Source: Collybia mongolica
Lineage: Eukaryota; Basidiomycota; Agaricomycetes; Agaricales; Clitocybaceae
NCBI GenBank assembly: GCA_013420905.1
Contig: JAAXNY010000004.1
Coordinates: 1,364,001 to 1,428,000, forward strand
Direction of reading: 5' to 3'
DNA: 64,000 bases
Numbering within the stretch: the first letter of the stretch is position 1; each line of letters starts with the position of its first letter. The translations under genes and the position numbers were made by a program. Below are positions 43,741-56,191 of the stretch, one piece after another. The notes under the pieces were generated by a model. That model saw nothing but the letters and a program-made list of their open reading frames with translations. It made no database searches and was not told the origin of the DNA.

Positions 43741-44902
43741 CTATGTGTGAGTGAAGTTGGGCTTCCTCTTTTCCGCGAACGCACCCATGCCTATATATAT
43801 AATGATCAGCATCCAGCACAACAGAAAATATGCCGAATGTCGACAAACCTTCTTTTTGATCGTTGGTCGCGAATAGACTTTGGAAGAGGCGCCTTTCGAA
43901 TCTCAAACCCTCTGATAGGGTCAGTTCATATGCTGATCACCAAGTCAGAAATCGCTCTTCAGTTTAATTTCTGAGACGTACCGGCGTTCACAACCTCCTT
44001 TCCAGCTTGGACAGCAAGCTGGCCTTTGCTTGCAATCTCATTCGCCATCGAAATTGCTTCTTTCACCACCTCGCCCTCGCCCTCTCCTACCACCCTGCTG
44101 ATCATGCCCCAGTTTGCTGCCTCAGTCGCAGTGATCAACCGTCCTGTCAAGACCATTTCCATCGCACGAGACTTTCCTACGAGTTGGGCAAGGCGTTGGG
44201 ATCCGCCACCGCCCGGGATGGTTCCAAGGTTGATCTCAGGTTGACCAAACTTGGCTGTGGGAGAAGCAAGGATGATGTCACACATAAGTGCTAGTTCGCA
44301 GCCTCCACCGAGCTAAAGGAAGAGAAAGATAGTTGGTGTAAGCTCGACATGAATAATGTAGACCCGGGAAAGGCTCATACCGCGTATCCTGATACTGCGG
44401 CAATAATTGGTTTGCGAATTTTGGTCATGTCTGCCCAGTCCTCGAGGAAACGATTCTTGTAGGCATCAGCGACTGTTTAGGTGTAACGTTAGGCACGATC
44501 TGAAAGAGGGTCCTAGTTGGCTACGTACATTGCTTGTCCTTCATCTCCTTGATATCGGCTCCAGCTAGAAGGTAACATGAGTATCCAGAAACCCACCGAC
44601 ACGTCTTACAAACCTGCGAATGCCTTCTCAGATCCTGTCAGCACCACTGCACCAACAGACGCATCGTTGTCCAGGTCTTTCAGAGCTTGATTGAGCTCTA
44701 CGAACAGAGGCGAGCACAGTGCATTCAGAGCCTTAGGCCTGTTCAAGGTGATAAGAGCCACAGAAGGCTCCGGGCGAGACGTAAGGATATAGGTGTATTG
44801 TGACGACATTAGACGAATGGATCCAAGTCGGGCGAACTGCGGGCGTGCTGGAGTTGCGAGTCTCAATGGAGTGTATGCGGCGCGGAAGAAAGAGAGGGAC
44901 AT
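43741..44902 (-). CDS. enoyl-CoA hydratase, mitochondrial short-chain type
   Basis: Hydrates trans-2-enoyl-CoA to 3-hydroxyacyl-CoA in fatty-acid beta-oxidation. Exons joined from ATG 44902. A presequence-like N-terminus ([20 protein letters not shown]) and [19 protein letters not shown] come first. [11 protein letters not shown] and [14 protein letters not shown] follow (oxyanion hole and first catalytic Glu), then [20 protein letters not shown] (second catalytic Glu). The C-terminus is spread over two small exons, [18 protein letters not shown] and [12 protein letters not shown], ending with TAG complement at 43741-43743. Both catalytic Glu residues of crotonases are present. The presequence suggests mitochondria rather than peroxisome. 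Confidence 0.92.
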
Positions 44903-45549
44903 GGCTGATCTCCGGAGAGTTGGACTTTGAAAAGCAAGTGATGAAGGTCAACCAGTTATGGCACAAAACTTCCAATGCCTCCAATGTTTCCGGACCTTAC
45001 ATCCTCGGGTATTTCTTGGTACCACATTTACCGGTTACAGCCGACCTAATGTCAAATCTCTAAATCAACTCTCATTAAAGCTATAAAAGTTAGAGAAATG
45101 ACGCGGTAAATGTCCTCTCAGACAGGAGTGGATGAGATTTCGGGATTCTCCATCACCCCTGGGGAACGCCGTCTTTTTAAGAACCACGTACTTCATGTGG
45201 CGAGGATTGAAAGGGATGGGGATGGCTGAGACCTTACAGTATAAAGCTTTTCAGGCAGTTTGCACTTCAAGAGAACATTAGTATCTTGCTCCTTTGAACA
45301 TGTTACTCATATTTGATTATCGGGCGAAGGGTCCTGGAAATTAGTGTGTGATAAGGCTGTAAAACATTTCTTCCACATTCCACCTGATGGAGGATAGTTA
45401 CAACAATCGGCTATGTGTTGCCTCATGTTGACGAATATAACAGGCGATCTCTCCCACATTGGATTCTTCGCGACATTTTTGGACAACTGTTGTTGTACGA
45501 GTGCTTCTATTGTTTCCCCACTTCATACTCACGGATAAAACACTTGCCC
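44903..45549. other. intergenic interval
   Basis: About 650 bp between the enoyl-CoA hydratase start and the stop of the first YCII gene (both minus). It holds the hydratase promoter; no gene recognised. Confidence 0.4.
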
Positions 45550-46083
45550 TTAGGGAAATGGAGTGGCAGGGATGAACGGCAGAATGATCAACTTCTCGCT
45601 GTCCCACTGTTGTGTCACCCCCAGGCAGTGAGCAAGGGACGGGTAAATGTGGTCCAATTACTTACAACACCAGAAGTGTAGTAGACATCTGACTCGATCA
45701 GCTTCCTTGCTTCGTCAATCGTTTCGGCCTTAACAATCAACAACGAAGCCACGGCTTTCTTCTGGCCACCCTCCGACTCAATCTGATCTTCACCCACGAC
45801 CATGCCGCCGACCTCTGCATATTAACATTGAAAGTCACTACACGCACTATGTATAAAGGAGACTTCACTCGCGAATGACTCCAGAATCTATCAGCGGCTG
45901 AACAGATTCAAAGTGTCGGGACCGAACTGCATATCTTCTCTCATGAGCCCCTTCGTCTGTCTTGTCTGGCGCGTACACGAAGAATCGGTGATATTGTTTT
46001 GTAGTGGTCGACATTGTTCGGGGGACAAGACGAGGCCCGTGGAAGGAACTGCGCAGAGCTGCTCCTGTGAATGTGGAAAACAT
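45550..46083 (-). CDS. YCII-domain protein, copy 1
   Basis: About 130 residues from three exons on the minus strand. The N-terminus MFSTFTGAALRSSFHGPRLV is rich in Arg/Ser without acids, suiting mitochondrial import. The YCII fold follows: RFFVYAPDKTDEG, RRYAVRSRHFESVQPLI (the conserved His of the family), the second exon MVVGEDQIESEGGQKKAV, SLLIVKAETIDEARKLIESD, then (after an intron) WDSEKLIILPFIPATPFP. YciI-like proteins are small dimeric enzymes or binding proteins of uncertain function. A tandem paralogue lies 95 bp upstream on the same strand. Confidence 0.85.
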
Positions 46084-46178
46084 GAAAGGAGTTTACTCTC
46101 ACGTCCGGAACTTGTCCGGAAATTCGCAGACTCCTGAGGAGAGCATAATATATTTAATCGGGAACAGGAGTACATGAA

Positions 46179-46801
46179 TCACGGAATAGAGGTTGCAGCC
46201 ATAAATGGTGCAATAACGATCCTTTCTGGATCCCACTGTTCGTAGTCCGTGAGCGTTTGCTGATTCGGGTTGGGCAGGGATCGATGTAACGTACCACACC
46301 GGCCGTGTAATAAACATCTGTTTCCACCATCTTCCTCACACTGCGGGCCGCCCCGGCACGTTGAATTTCAGCATCACGAGCGGTAGAGAAATGGGAACTC
46401 ACTCGTCGATAGAATCCGCCTCGCAAATGAATGTGGAGCCAATCATTTTCTTGTCGGAGGTTGGAGTGGCGATGGACTCTTCGGTTAACAGCACTCCACC
46501 GACGCCTAGCATGTCGATAGTACATCAACCCTCAAAAGTTCCTACATGTATAACGAGGTATGCGCGCACGAATAAACCCGTCCGATATCCTCGACTTCGC
46601 ACTCTCTAGATGAGCTGGCCTCACCGAAAGCCGCTTCTGGAACGTTCCTTCTGCTGTCTTGTCTGGTGCGTAGACAAAGAATCGTTGGCGCGTCGCTGTG
46701 GCTGTAGTCATTTTTCGCAGAGTTTGGGTGTGAACGCCTCTTGATTGCGGTCGTGAAGAAAGGGGTGAAACTCGCAGCAAGTGGTTCATCAGCCGCATCA
46801 C
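46179..46801 (-). CDS. YCII-domain protein, copy 2
   Basis: Paralogue of the preceding gene with the same layout but one more intron (four exons). It starts at ATG 46801 (or Met 46798 or MTTATA), with an Arg/Ser-rich N-terminus LLRVSPLSSRPQSRG. Then RFFVYAPDKTAEG, KRLSVRPAHLESAKSRI, VGGVLLTEESIATPTSDK, SIDDVRKMVETDVYYTAGV and WDPERIVIAPFMAATSIP to TGA at 46179-46181. The two proteins share FFVYAPDKT, the conserved His, VYYT(S/A)GV and the IxPF end. The pair likely arose by local duplication. Confidence 0.85.
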
Positions 46802-46898
46802 GTTCGCGAGATTCGGAGTTGGAGGCCCAGCGTAAGGAATTCGGTTCGGCGGCTTGAGGGGAATGATAGCGGTTACCGGGCCGGATAGGCGGGCCTAA

Positions 46899-47989
46899 AT
46901 GCCATTGGTGACATCCATTCCAGCTTTAACAGTGTCCCCCATGACTGAGCTGGCAACGTCAAATTATCACCCCAAGCAAGAGCTTTCTGACCCTTCTGAC
47001 ACCTTATCAATGGAATCTTTCGCCGACTCAAAGTTAGAGACTCGCACGAGAATTGAACTGGACCGCTTACACCCCCTGTTCGCTGCGCCAGACGGGGATG
47101 TAATCCTTGCAGCAAAGGGGGGAGGGGTCTTTTTTCGTGTGTACAGCTTTACTTTGAGGATGACTTCCGGCTTCTTCAGAACTATGTACACCTTGCCCCA
47201 GTGCGTAGAACGTTCCCCCTTTTCTGAAGGTGGCTTAGATTGGAATTTTTTAGGAAAAACACCCCGACCCCGAACGATGTCGTCTACACCGACGAAGACA
47301 CGTATACTCTCGAATCGTTACTGCGTATGATTTGCGGCCTGCCGCTTCTCGCGATAGAGACATATGACCAGCTAGATTCCCTTCTTTTTGCTGCTGAAAA
47401 GTATGACATGCCAGGCCCCATCTCGATTCTCAGGCTCCAAGCTATGACCCCATCATTCCTCGAAGAGCCTTTCCGCCTCTATGCAGCCGCATCGCGCCAT
47501 GCATGGGATGCCGAGAAAAACTTTTCTTCGACACGGACCCTGGCATATAACATCCACGACCCGGCCCTACGGGAGGTACTTCAACGCTTATCTACGGAGG
47601 CCCTACTCGATCTTTTCCAACTTCACCACTCTCGACGGGAGGGGTAGGTCCCATTGGTATTCTTGTGATGTTAGGATGCTGCTGAAGCGTGTGCTAGGCT
47701 GCGGGCACGCTTGAACGAACCGCCATTCGTTCCCGGTACCTCTACGGTATGCCCCTCTTGCAACGCGAAGATCGATTACCATACTTGGCGGGAGCTAAAG
47801 TACAAGGTTATATTAGAGATAGATGCACGTCCTCTCGGCGACACCATTCTAGAACAGGGCCTCCTTGAATGGCCGGAATCCCTCGCGTGCTGGGAGTCCA
47901 AGTGCCAGTGTGGGCGTCTACTCTATGATAAAGCGGAGACGCTGAAGGTGATACGGGAATGCATTGACGAACTTCCGAATTCGCTTTAG
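46899..47989 (+). CDS. BTB/POZ domain protein with Cys-rich tail
   Basis: Three exons (46899 to about 47200; about 47254 to 47645; about 47699 to 47989). The BTB domain shows FAAPDGDVILAAKGGGVFF, FTLRMTSGFFRTMYTLPQ, then (after an intron) YTLESLLRMICGLP, LLFAAEKYDMPGPISIL and YAAASRHAWDAE. The tail holds four Cys in pairs (CPSCNAKID, CWESKCQCG). It resembles the BTB protein at 41534-43076 in general plan but is not its close copy. The second intron acceptor at about 47698 was chosen because the nearer acceptor leads to a stop. Confidence 0.8.
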
Positions 47990-48419
47990 GGATTTCTTCC
48001 CATGTTCAACGATGATATCCCTGCAAAATCTGGACACCACAAATTATTTCATCTTGTTTATTTTTTTTACGCATTATGAACTATGCTCATCCTTCCTTTC
48101 TATGTCACACTTGTACATATTGACACACTTCACCTGAACAGTCCTCATTGTATTTTTAAAGATTGTACTGTATGTAAATATTCACGCCGTTTTCCGTTTT
48201 TACGTTTGTCATGGAATCATCCAGTTTCTTATGGTGGATTTGACTCGTTCAAACCGTGATACAGCTGGTAGATGCGTATTTACCGGATGTCCGGACCGAT
48301 GGTGCACGCTTAACAACATCGTGTGAAATAAAATATGTCGAAGCCACAACAAATTGAGAACCCCAAATTGGTGAAATAAATTTGTTCCGCGTCGCGTTTC
48401 TCGCCAATTTTATTGAACG
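47990..48419. other. intergenic interval
   Basis: 430 bp AT-rich DNA between two plus-strand genes; nothing recognised beyond T-rich tracts near 48056. Confidence 0.4.
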
Positions 48420-49855
48420 ATGCTAAGCCACTGCAGCTTTCCTCAATACTTCGCTGGTACCGCAAGGGGATTCACAACTTGTAGGTACCTGTATCATCCC
48501 AGACATACTGAGTCATATCAATTCATTTCAAAGGCTCGCCGTCGAGAACATATTCCACAACCTCGACTTTCTTGTCGCCCTCACAATTACCAGGATGTAC
48601 TAGGCGACCAAGTAAAAGGCTGCTCCCGTGCTGCAATACGAACGGGTCCCGTTTTCTCTCCAATGCTCAGCCACAGTGAGTAGTGATTGATTCTATTCCG
48701 CCCAGCAAGAACCCACCTCAATGATAATCCTCCAGGCAACCAAAGGAACCAGGGCTGAACTCTATCTTTTCCAAGCAAGAGTCGGCATGGGACCATGTAT
48801 TCTCGGACATTAAAGATATGTCCCCATTGATACCTTCAACCCCCCCACAAACACCTCGTGCTCAAGGTCGCCGGCAGGCCATGACAGCTCGTGAAATCAG
48901 CGCTTTCGATGAGATGTTCGAAATGATTTTCGACGCAACAGGCACGAGTAAACCAAGCTCTTCTACATCTCAAACAAATGTTGGTGTGGGCCGTGGCGAC
49001 ATCAGCGATCTACTCGGGAAGCTGCGCACACATTCGAAGAAGATGCGGTGGACGTCGGAGGCGGACGAGGCACTGGACCTCAAAAAGGAAGAGATGGACA
49101 TGTGCGGGACGGACTATCAATTATTAGAGTGGGCAATGCGCGAAGTCTTTCAAGAGTCTATAAAGTACGAGGAAGCTGCACGGAAGGCAATTTCGGCAGC
49201 GGCAGAGTCGCAAACACCGGTGGACCTGCCACCGTTGCAGCCACCCGCATATCCCCACCTACTCGCGCACTTAATGCACACGTTTCGCGACAAGTACCAC
49301 GATCCACATCTTGCACTGGCTATGTTTGACCACGCACGACACCTGTCGATTGCGTCATATGTTTTCGGGTGCTCGACGCAGGCTTACAATGAACTCATCG
49401 AAACTCGGTGGGCCTACTTCTACGACGTCAAAGGGGTACACGACGCACTTCAAGAAATGGCAGTCAATGGCGTCGATGTTGATTCACGGACGCGGCGGTT
49501 GGTGGAAATGGTTCGGAGAGAGGCTACGCAGCGAGACTTATGGTTCGAGGAATCTCAGTTGGGGAGCGGGGAGGTCATGAGACTGTTGACGAAAATCGAT
49601 GAACTGGCTGCCAAACCACCTAGTCGATCACGCAAAGCAAATACCTGGATTACCAAATCAACACTCCCGAAAAGCCCTGCCAAGTGGGGTGACTGGAAAG
49701 CTACGCCATTAGAGGTCAAAGCCGATGATAGTTGGGGTTTCGATCAGTGGGACAAGCCGTCGAGACGTGACAAGGGCTCAAGAGAGGGTACCCAACAACG
49801 GTTATTCGAGCGGGAGCGAAGAGACGGAAGACCTTTTGGCGAGCTTAAATTATAA
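48420..49855 (+). CDS. Mtf2-like mitochondrial protein
   Basis: Three exons. The small first exon at 48420 (MLSHCSFPQYFAGTARGF) and the second (SPSRTYSTTSTFLSPSQ) give an Arg/Ser-rich mitochondrial presequence; the third is long and in frame from about 48737 to TAA 49855. Family landmarks are ESAWDHVFSDIKDMSPLIP, AREISAFDEMFEMIF, YPHLLAHLMHTFRDKYHD, LALAMFDHARHLSIASYVFG and YNELIETRW. Mtf2/Nam1-type proteins couple mitochondrial RNA polymerase to mRNA processing and translation in yeast; the C-terminal domain is conserved in basidiomycetes. An ATG at 48818 opens the main frame, but the upstream exons restore the conserved DHVFSDIKD block, so the earlier start is chosen. Confidence 0.8.
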
Positions 49856-50025
49856 ACTCTCTATTTTTAAACGGGGGACTATAGGTGTGTTACATACAAG
49901 AAATATCAAAGTAATCAGTAATCAACAAACAAGTCGAGATTGAAATGAGGGTATGGATTATGATATTATGTGTTCCGCGGTATATCTGTAGATGAGAGAA
50001 AATCCTTGTATTTCCTTCGTTTCCA

Positions 50026-53000
50026 TTAATGTTGTGGGCGACGTGAACGGGACTTGGACACCCTGGGCGCGGGTATCGAGGGAATAGCTCCAAGACCGTG
50101 TGTGGGAGTATAACTAGTATCCGCCTCGTTGCATTTGAGATGGAGGAGTAGGTTATAAACGAAAATTTGCTCGTATCTGTCAAGTAAATTTGTCCATCAA
50201 ATCACCACGGGCGGAAGCAAAAGTAAACTCACTGGGCATTCGTGAACACAACGGACATCGAGTCAGAGTTGCAGCGCAGGAGATTCGGAGCCATGACCAG
50301 CGCCAGGTTAGCAGGTGTCATCTTTGTGACACTCTGAATCCTCTCTTCCAAGAAGAGCTGAAGGAAGCTTATCACAAACAATACAACACGCCGGTTGATT
50401 GTTGGCAGGCGTTCGACTATTCGAACGCACGCATCCGCATCTTGCGAACTTGTGATGCATTCATTGTACATCTCCTCTGGGACTAGCGGATCACAGAGTT
50501 CACGCAACCAAAGCTTCATCAACGATGCCAGGACGTGAGGGTCATTCACACCATCTAACGTGTAATAGCCACGATCAATTCGTAGTTTGAGCTCTGAAAC
50601 GGAATCCCCATCCCCGGGCACCCGGAAAATGCCTTCGGACTTTGGGCCACCAAGAGCAAGGATACCATCCGCGAGGAATGGTAAAATGATAGGCACCTTC
50701 TGGTGGGGGTAGGTTCGCTCCTGTAAACGGATGATGGCGTCGAGAGATTCTCCGAATGTCGATGGGTGGAAAGCCGCGTCCTGAGTGGGGATTGAGCTTC
50801 ATGAACACAAGCAACACGACACAACTTACTGCAGCCGTTTCGATCTCTGCTACCGTCGGCGGTTTCCCTCGAGGTCCCTTCTGAGCAATGAACACCAGCC
50901 GTCGCAGGCAGTACTTGGCCATGATATCAACGCGTCCTTCCTGTTGGGATGTGTGTTGTTGGATGAATGATTGTAGGTATGTTTCAAAGTTTTTTGATGG
51001 AGGGAATGTAATTAAGAGGACACATAAGAGCTGCCATCCTTTGAATACACCCTCCCTACGCCAATCAGTCTGTTAAATTGAATGAACCTAGAAAAGAATG
51101 GGGGATGGACTTACGTGGTGGGGTTCCGCGTAAGCTGTTTCATAACTTGACAATATATCTCATCCCTAAGTTCTCCGTGGGTAAGCCCTTCACCAAGAAG
51201 CCAGCGCTCTTCTTCCACTATTCCGATAGTGCCTACCGCTAATGACGTCGTCGATGCGTTGATTGACGTGACCATCGACACATGGTTTTCCGGTTGTATA
51301 CGAACCCCAACAGGTCTTTCCCGTTCACGGTCACCCATGATGTGCTGGATGACTTTGAATACCTTCACTGCATCCTTGTTCAGCGAACCTTTCAGTGTGA
51401 GCAATGGGGAGGTCAAAGGAGCCTGTTGCAAGATGTCAGTTGACACTAAGAATGACTTGGTTCAGGAATGACCTTTTGCCAGGCCATCATCTGCTCGACA
51501 GGGACCTTGCGCCTAAAAATGAATCCCGTCCTATGTGTAGAAAAATACTGCCGAGCAAAATCGGACTCTGAAAATTGCTGGATATCTGAGGCAAGAGCTT
51601 CTGGTAATATTGGATATGACCTGTGTTAGAACATCGATCAGGTGAAAAGCGAAAACATGGGAATGGCTCATACCCTGAGCTCATAATTGACATCGGAGTC
51701 TGTTGGTTAGTGTGAATACGAGGTCCCACAGGAATAGGCTTTCCTGTTGCTCTATTTTTGACAGGACTCATTTGAAGGGTTGCAGCTTAACAGGTGTGAA
51801 TATAGGGAATCATACACCATCGGTTTAGCGAGCATTACGCACCATGGTTGGGTATGGGTCCACTGATGCCCTTTCCAGCCACCGTCGGGGCTGAAGCGCT
51901 TCGACCAGACCAAAAATTCCCGCCGTTTGGAGTGGCCGGTATTGGTCTTCGAGGTGAAATAGGTACTGTCTGCTTCTTTCCCTTGGAGGGCGTGCCAGGC
52001 TGAAGAGTCACCACGGGATTCCCATGACCATGTCGACTACTCGATCCAGTGCCAATGCTTGAGGGACTTGTTGGCGATTTTGGGCTAGAACCATGTCCAC
52101 TATCCGAGTGAGAAGTCAATAGTTCCATGGCAGCATTGAGACTTTGAGGGGGTTGAGGTCGGTGAGACACATAGGAAGAGGATTTGGCTCGTGCGCGAGA
52201 AATAGAGTCGGGATTGCTAGAACTTCCACTTTGGCGTTGTTTTCCCTTAGAATTTTCGTTTTCATTCGGAGGTGAATTATACATTCCATTAGTGATAATA
52301 GGTGTAAGGTTTCCAGATTTTTTTGACGAAAGTGAAGGAGGGGCAGAGGCATCAGATCCAGGGATAGGTGTCAGTTGATGGCCGTGAGTATGTGGTCGGG
52401 TGGACCCGTTGAGTACTATGCTTATGCGTGGCTCACCAGAGCGAGGTCTCTGTCCTGGAGAAGTGTTCTTCGGATCTGCAGCAGGACGAGACGATTGCGT
52501 TTGTCGTATAACACCTGGGTCATGAGATTTATCTTGATCATTAGCTGATGACCGTGAACGTCTAAAAGCAGGTTTTCCCGAGGCCTCTGCAAGGGGTTCT
52601 AGGTTGGACGTTTGTTTGAACGATTTTGAGAATCGCGTTGTCTGGGATAACCGCCGGCCTAGTGCGGTATTCTGGGGAGGCTATGAATTAAGCCTGGAAT
52701 GATGAACAAACCAACCTACTTGAATAATACCCAAAGGTATCACAAACCCGTCTGGTCGCTCCCATACAGTCTCTCCCGTTTTCGTCTGATAGTAATATGA
52801 AAGCCCACCCCGGGAATCATCGCTGAGCTCCCACCACTCTCCTTCAGAGCTTGGGGGCAACCTAAAAAGATATTAACAAAGGTTCGAAAGGCAGTGGATA
52901 TTGCAGTTACACAAAATGCCCAACGGGTGCATCCCAACTAACTTGACCAGTGGCAGGGCAGGCAAAAAAAGATGTTTGGGACTTCAATATTTCAATATTC

Positions 53001-53301
53001 AGCCCCGTTCAGTGCTCCCAGGATCAGAATACGATATGACTCAACATACCTGCGGATCAACCAAAGTGACCCAGAAGTTGGAACCCCATGCCGCTTCGTC
53101 TCCGTCTTGCGTCCCTGGAACTGAACTCTTCCTTGGCCGAGGCGTTCTGGACGCTGAAAGACTGTTTACTCCATCTCCCCCAGCAGTCCTTCCGTCCCGA
53201 GATGACGTGGAGGCCTCTCGTCGAACTTCGCCATTCGACGGGCTCGGCGAGGCTGAGCCTCCATTTTCGGGCGACAAGGTCTCCACCAAAGTTGCAGTCA
53301 T
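50026..53301 (-). CDS. Vilse/ARHGAP39-type RhoGAP (WW-WW-MyTH4-RhoGAP)
   Basis: GTPase-activating protein for Rho-family GTPases, acting on actin and polarity. Minus strand from ATG 53301 (MTATLVETLSPENGG). First WW-like repeat WGSNFWVTLVDPQ...VSWDAPVGHFV across an intron. Second WW WWELSDDSRGGLSYYYQ...TVWERPDGF. A long Ser/Pro-rich linker. MyTH4 domain (ERWLLGEGLTHGELRDEIYC, QVMKQLTRNP, then a further exon with Trp/Cys-rich sequence). RhoGAP domain (GGPKSEGIFRVPGDGDSV with the catalytic Arg finger, KLWLRELCDPLVPEEMY, MTPANLALVMAPNLLR). Stop at 50026-50028 after a last small exon, YEQIFVYNLLLHLK... This domain set is that of animal ARHGAP39 and its fungal relatives. Confidence 0.88.
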
Positions 53302-54103
53302 TGGCTTGAAGCTGTTCTTCAAGACGTGTATTTCGCGAACACTGCACAATCACGATCAAGAATAAGGTAGACAAGGAAAGAAAAAGAAGATCAAGGCAGA
53401 TAGAGACCTAATAAGAAACGAAGAGAAGCTTATTGACTCCGCATGTGTTTGGGCGGATGCATCATGCCTCACGGTAATTATGTTGATCATCAGGGTCAGT
53501 CCATGTGCAATGTAGGCATCAGCTCATTTTATTATTTAATTTCTACTCTCAATGCCCAGGTGCTGGAATTACATTATCATAGGCACATTTAGATGAGGTA
53601 ACGTTGCGAGGTTGTCTAGAAGATAAGATGGCAGATGCTGTTATGATTACTTATTGACGGGAGTAACACCATGCCGTTATTACCCCCATGGTTCAAAGTT
53701 AAACAATTCTGTCTTGGTGATAACTCGACGATAGCAATACTCAACTCCTTGTTGACAGCACCCTTTCCGAACCTACGAGTATTCAAAAGGGCCAAGCCAA
53801 TTAATGCATCATCAACGTTAGAAAAGCAACCCCGAGTGTCGGAATATAAAGCATGAATGTAAACAGGATTGAAAGAACCTTCCTGCGTAACTACAGTGAC
53901 GGTGTGCCTGGACGCAAGCCATACAGACCTTGTCCTTTGGGACACTTCTGACAGTTCCCGGGCGGACATATGTATATATTGTGAGGATACTGAACATGAG
54001 CATCATCCACAATGTTTAAGAGGATTACAGTAAGGTATTAGTCGCTAGGCCTTCCACTCGAGAACGTTCCACGGTCAGGAGGGTGTATAGAAGGAAACAA
54101 CTA
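53302..54103. other. intergenic interval with one low-support ORF
   Basis: About 800 bp between VTS1 and the RhoGAP gene (both minus). A minus frame of 117 codons at 53616-53969 has a protein-like composition, but no family, start context or partner exon could be recognised. It may be a small unknown gene. Confidence 0.35.
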
Positions 54104-55714
54104 TCATGAGGTTGTTTGCAAGGCAGCTAAACCTTCGCCAGTTTCGTCGGGCGGCGTTACTGACACAGTAGGAGCGGCACTATGAGGGACACGCTCCCAT
54201 GTTGGCGTGAAGGCCGGCGAATCCACCGACAACTTAGATGCTGGCACGGTGCCATGAACCTTGCTTTCTCCGTGAACTGACGAGTGTGGGGTGTCAGGGA
54301 GAGCGCCGGTCGTCGGAACTGCATTGTCGGGGCTTTCCATCCCCATCCTTTTCCTCACATGCTCAAAAGTCCTCAGGAGTCTCCTCCTCGCCCCCAGGGC
54401 AGCGATTCCTTTCAATTCCAAGGTGGCGTCGTCCATGACAACCATCTCCTGCCATGTCAATCCATCAAAGCTAGATGTATATTTATGCAACCTCAAGCTC
54501 CTGAGCCACACCGGGATATCGTTGAGAATCTCGGGATCGAAATCTTCTTCCTTTGGTGTAGCAAGGCTTGAATGGCTGTCGAGTCCTGCGCTCTGCGATC
54601 CAGGACTCTGCAGTCCGGCACTCTGCAACCCAGCACTCTTAAAGCCTGCCGTCTTCAGAGCAGCTGTCCGTGACCCGCTCTTCAACGCACTTCCGGGATA
54701 TTTAGCACTGGTGGGCGTACGCCAATTCTTCAATTCTCCCTGGTGTGATGACTTCTTGGCACGCGGAGCGGGCGAAGCGGTTGATCCAGTTGGTTGTACC
54801 AGCCCACTCATAACCAGTTGAGCTGCTAGAAGTTGTGCCTCGGTCGAGAGTCCAGCATTGGCAATCATGTTGAGATGGAAGGGGCTCATCATACCAAGCC
54901 CGGGAAGCTGGGCAATTGTGCTCCCAAGTTTTTTGCCGTTATTATCTATTGACTGATCCTATCGTGTGAAATGCGTAAGATGGTGAACTCGATGGGCTGT
55001 TCTCGGTCTCTTACCTTGGCTGTGTTTGCGAGGGGGTTCCGGGGGGCCGATGTGACATTTTCGTTTTGCTCTGGAACGAAGAACGCCGCCGAATCTTTTG
55101 CCGTGTTGGGAGTGGGTGTGGTGGGAGATCCTGGGAGGGGGAGATTAAGGCTAGGGGGTCGTACGCTTCGGGTAGGCTGTTTAGATTTCGCTTGGTCATC
55201 GATGGTTTCTGAGACTCAGATGAGTTGTGAGTCAATACCGATGGTTATGATCACATACCGTTAGTATCAAGTTTGGGAATATCCGGACGAATCATCTGCT
55301 GAAGGACCGATATGAAGAAGCGAATCTGGTCCTGATTTGAATGCAAGAGAAGAATGTAAACTGAGGCAGTCCGCTCGGGTTCGGACAAGACCTTAAACCC
55401 TGGAGAAGTGGTAAGTGGGGGCCGACATATGTGTAGGAACTCGCTTCATACATCGTTCAACAGTCGCGAGCTCGGCTTTGAATTTCGTTTCGGTTGAGGC
55501 TTTGGTTACTTCTTGCTGTACCTGGATGAGCCCAACTCAACGACGTTAGAGTATAGGTTTAACGTACCAAGGTAGCCTCATACTTGCGAAAGTTCTCAAG
55601 CCAAATATCAAGGCCCTGAACGACAGATGGAGTGGTCACACCCTGCCCACCAGGGGGGAGGGATGTTGAAGTGTTGGGCGCAGCCTGAGGGATTTCGACA
55701 GATATTGTGGACAT
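54104..55714 (-). CDS. VTS1: Vts1/Smaug SAM-domain RNA-binding protein
   Basis: Post-transcriptional regulator that binds hairpin Smaug recognition elements and recruits the CCR4-NOT deadenylase. Multi-exon on the minus strand from ATG 55712-55714 ([17 protein letters not shown]). The N-terminal helical region [19 protein letters not shown]...[21 protein letters not shown] is conserved in Vts1. The middle is Pro/Ser-rich. A minisatellite-like stretch encodes [18 protein letters not shown] (about 54580-54640). The SAM domain, [20 protein letters not shown]...[14 protein letters not shown], ends with the basic RNA-binding helix. Nothing is missing from the key SAM region. Confidence 0.92.
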
Positions 55715-56191
55715 CGCGGGGACTTATTCACTCAACGCACTACCGTCAAGGTGAAGATACGTGAGGGATCTGGGGAGGTGATGAGAAGGATTCGCATCCT
55801 CAGACTCACAGTGTTTATGAACTCACCTGCAGATCACATCAATGCACAGGGAAGTGACCCATAACGACAAGAGAAACAACCTCCATCGCAACGAGTGGGT
55901 AAGCGGAGATAAGATTGATCCAAAGGTGGGTGGAAGCGATGCAAAACGTTTGATTTAAACCACCTTCATAATCTCCTTTGATACCGTATGCGTCTACAGA
56001 AGTTGAAAAGCATCTGAGAGCTGATTCAATGGGCCATCAATCAGCTGGAGGTGTATCGTATAACATGTGTCACGGAACGCGAAGAATTCCTTATGTTGGT
56101 GAGAGTAAAGTGGGATAGAATGAGACGTGAGATGGAAGTCAATATCTTTGTTTTGACAGCTGATGATTGTAATCACAATGGCCACGATTGC
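55715..56191. promoter_or_regulatory. upstream region of VTS1
   Basis: About 480 bp containing the VTS1 promoter; small open frames on both strands have no recognised similarity. Confidence 0.35.
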
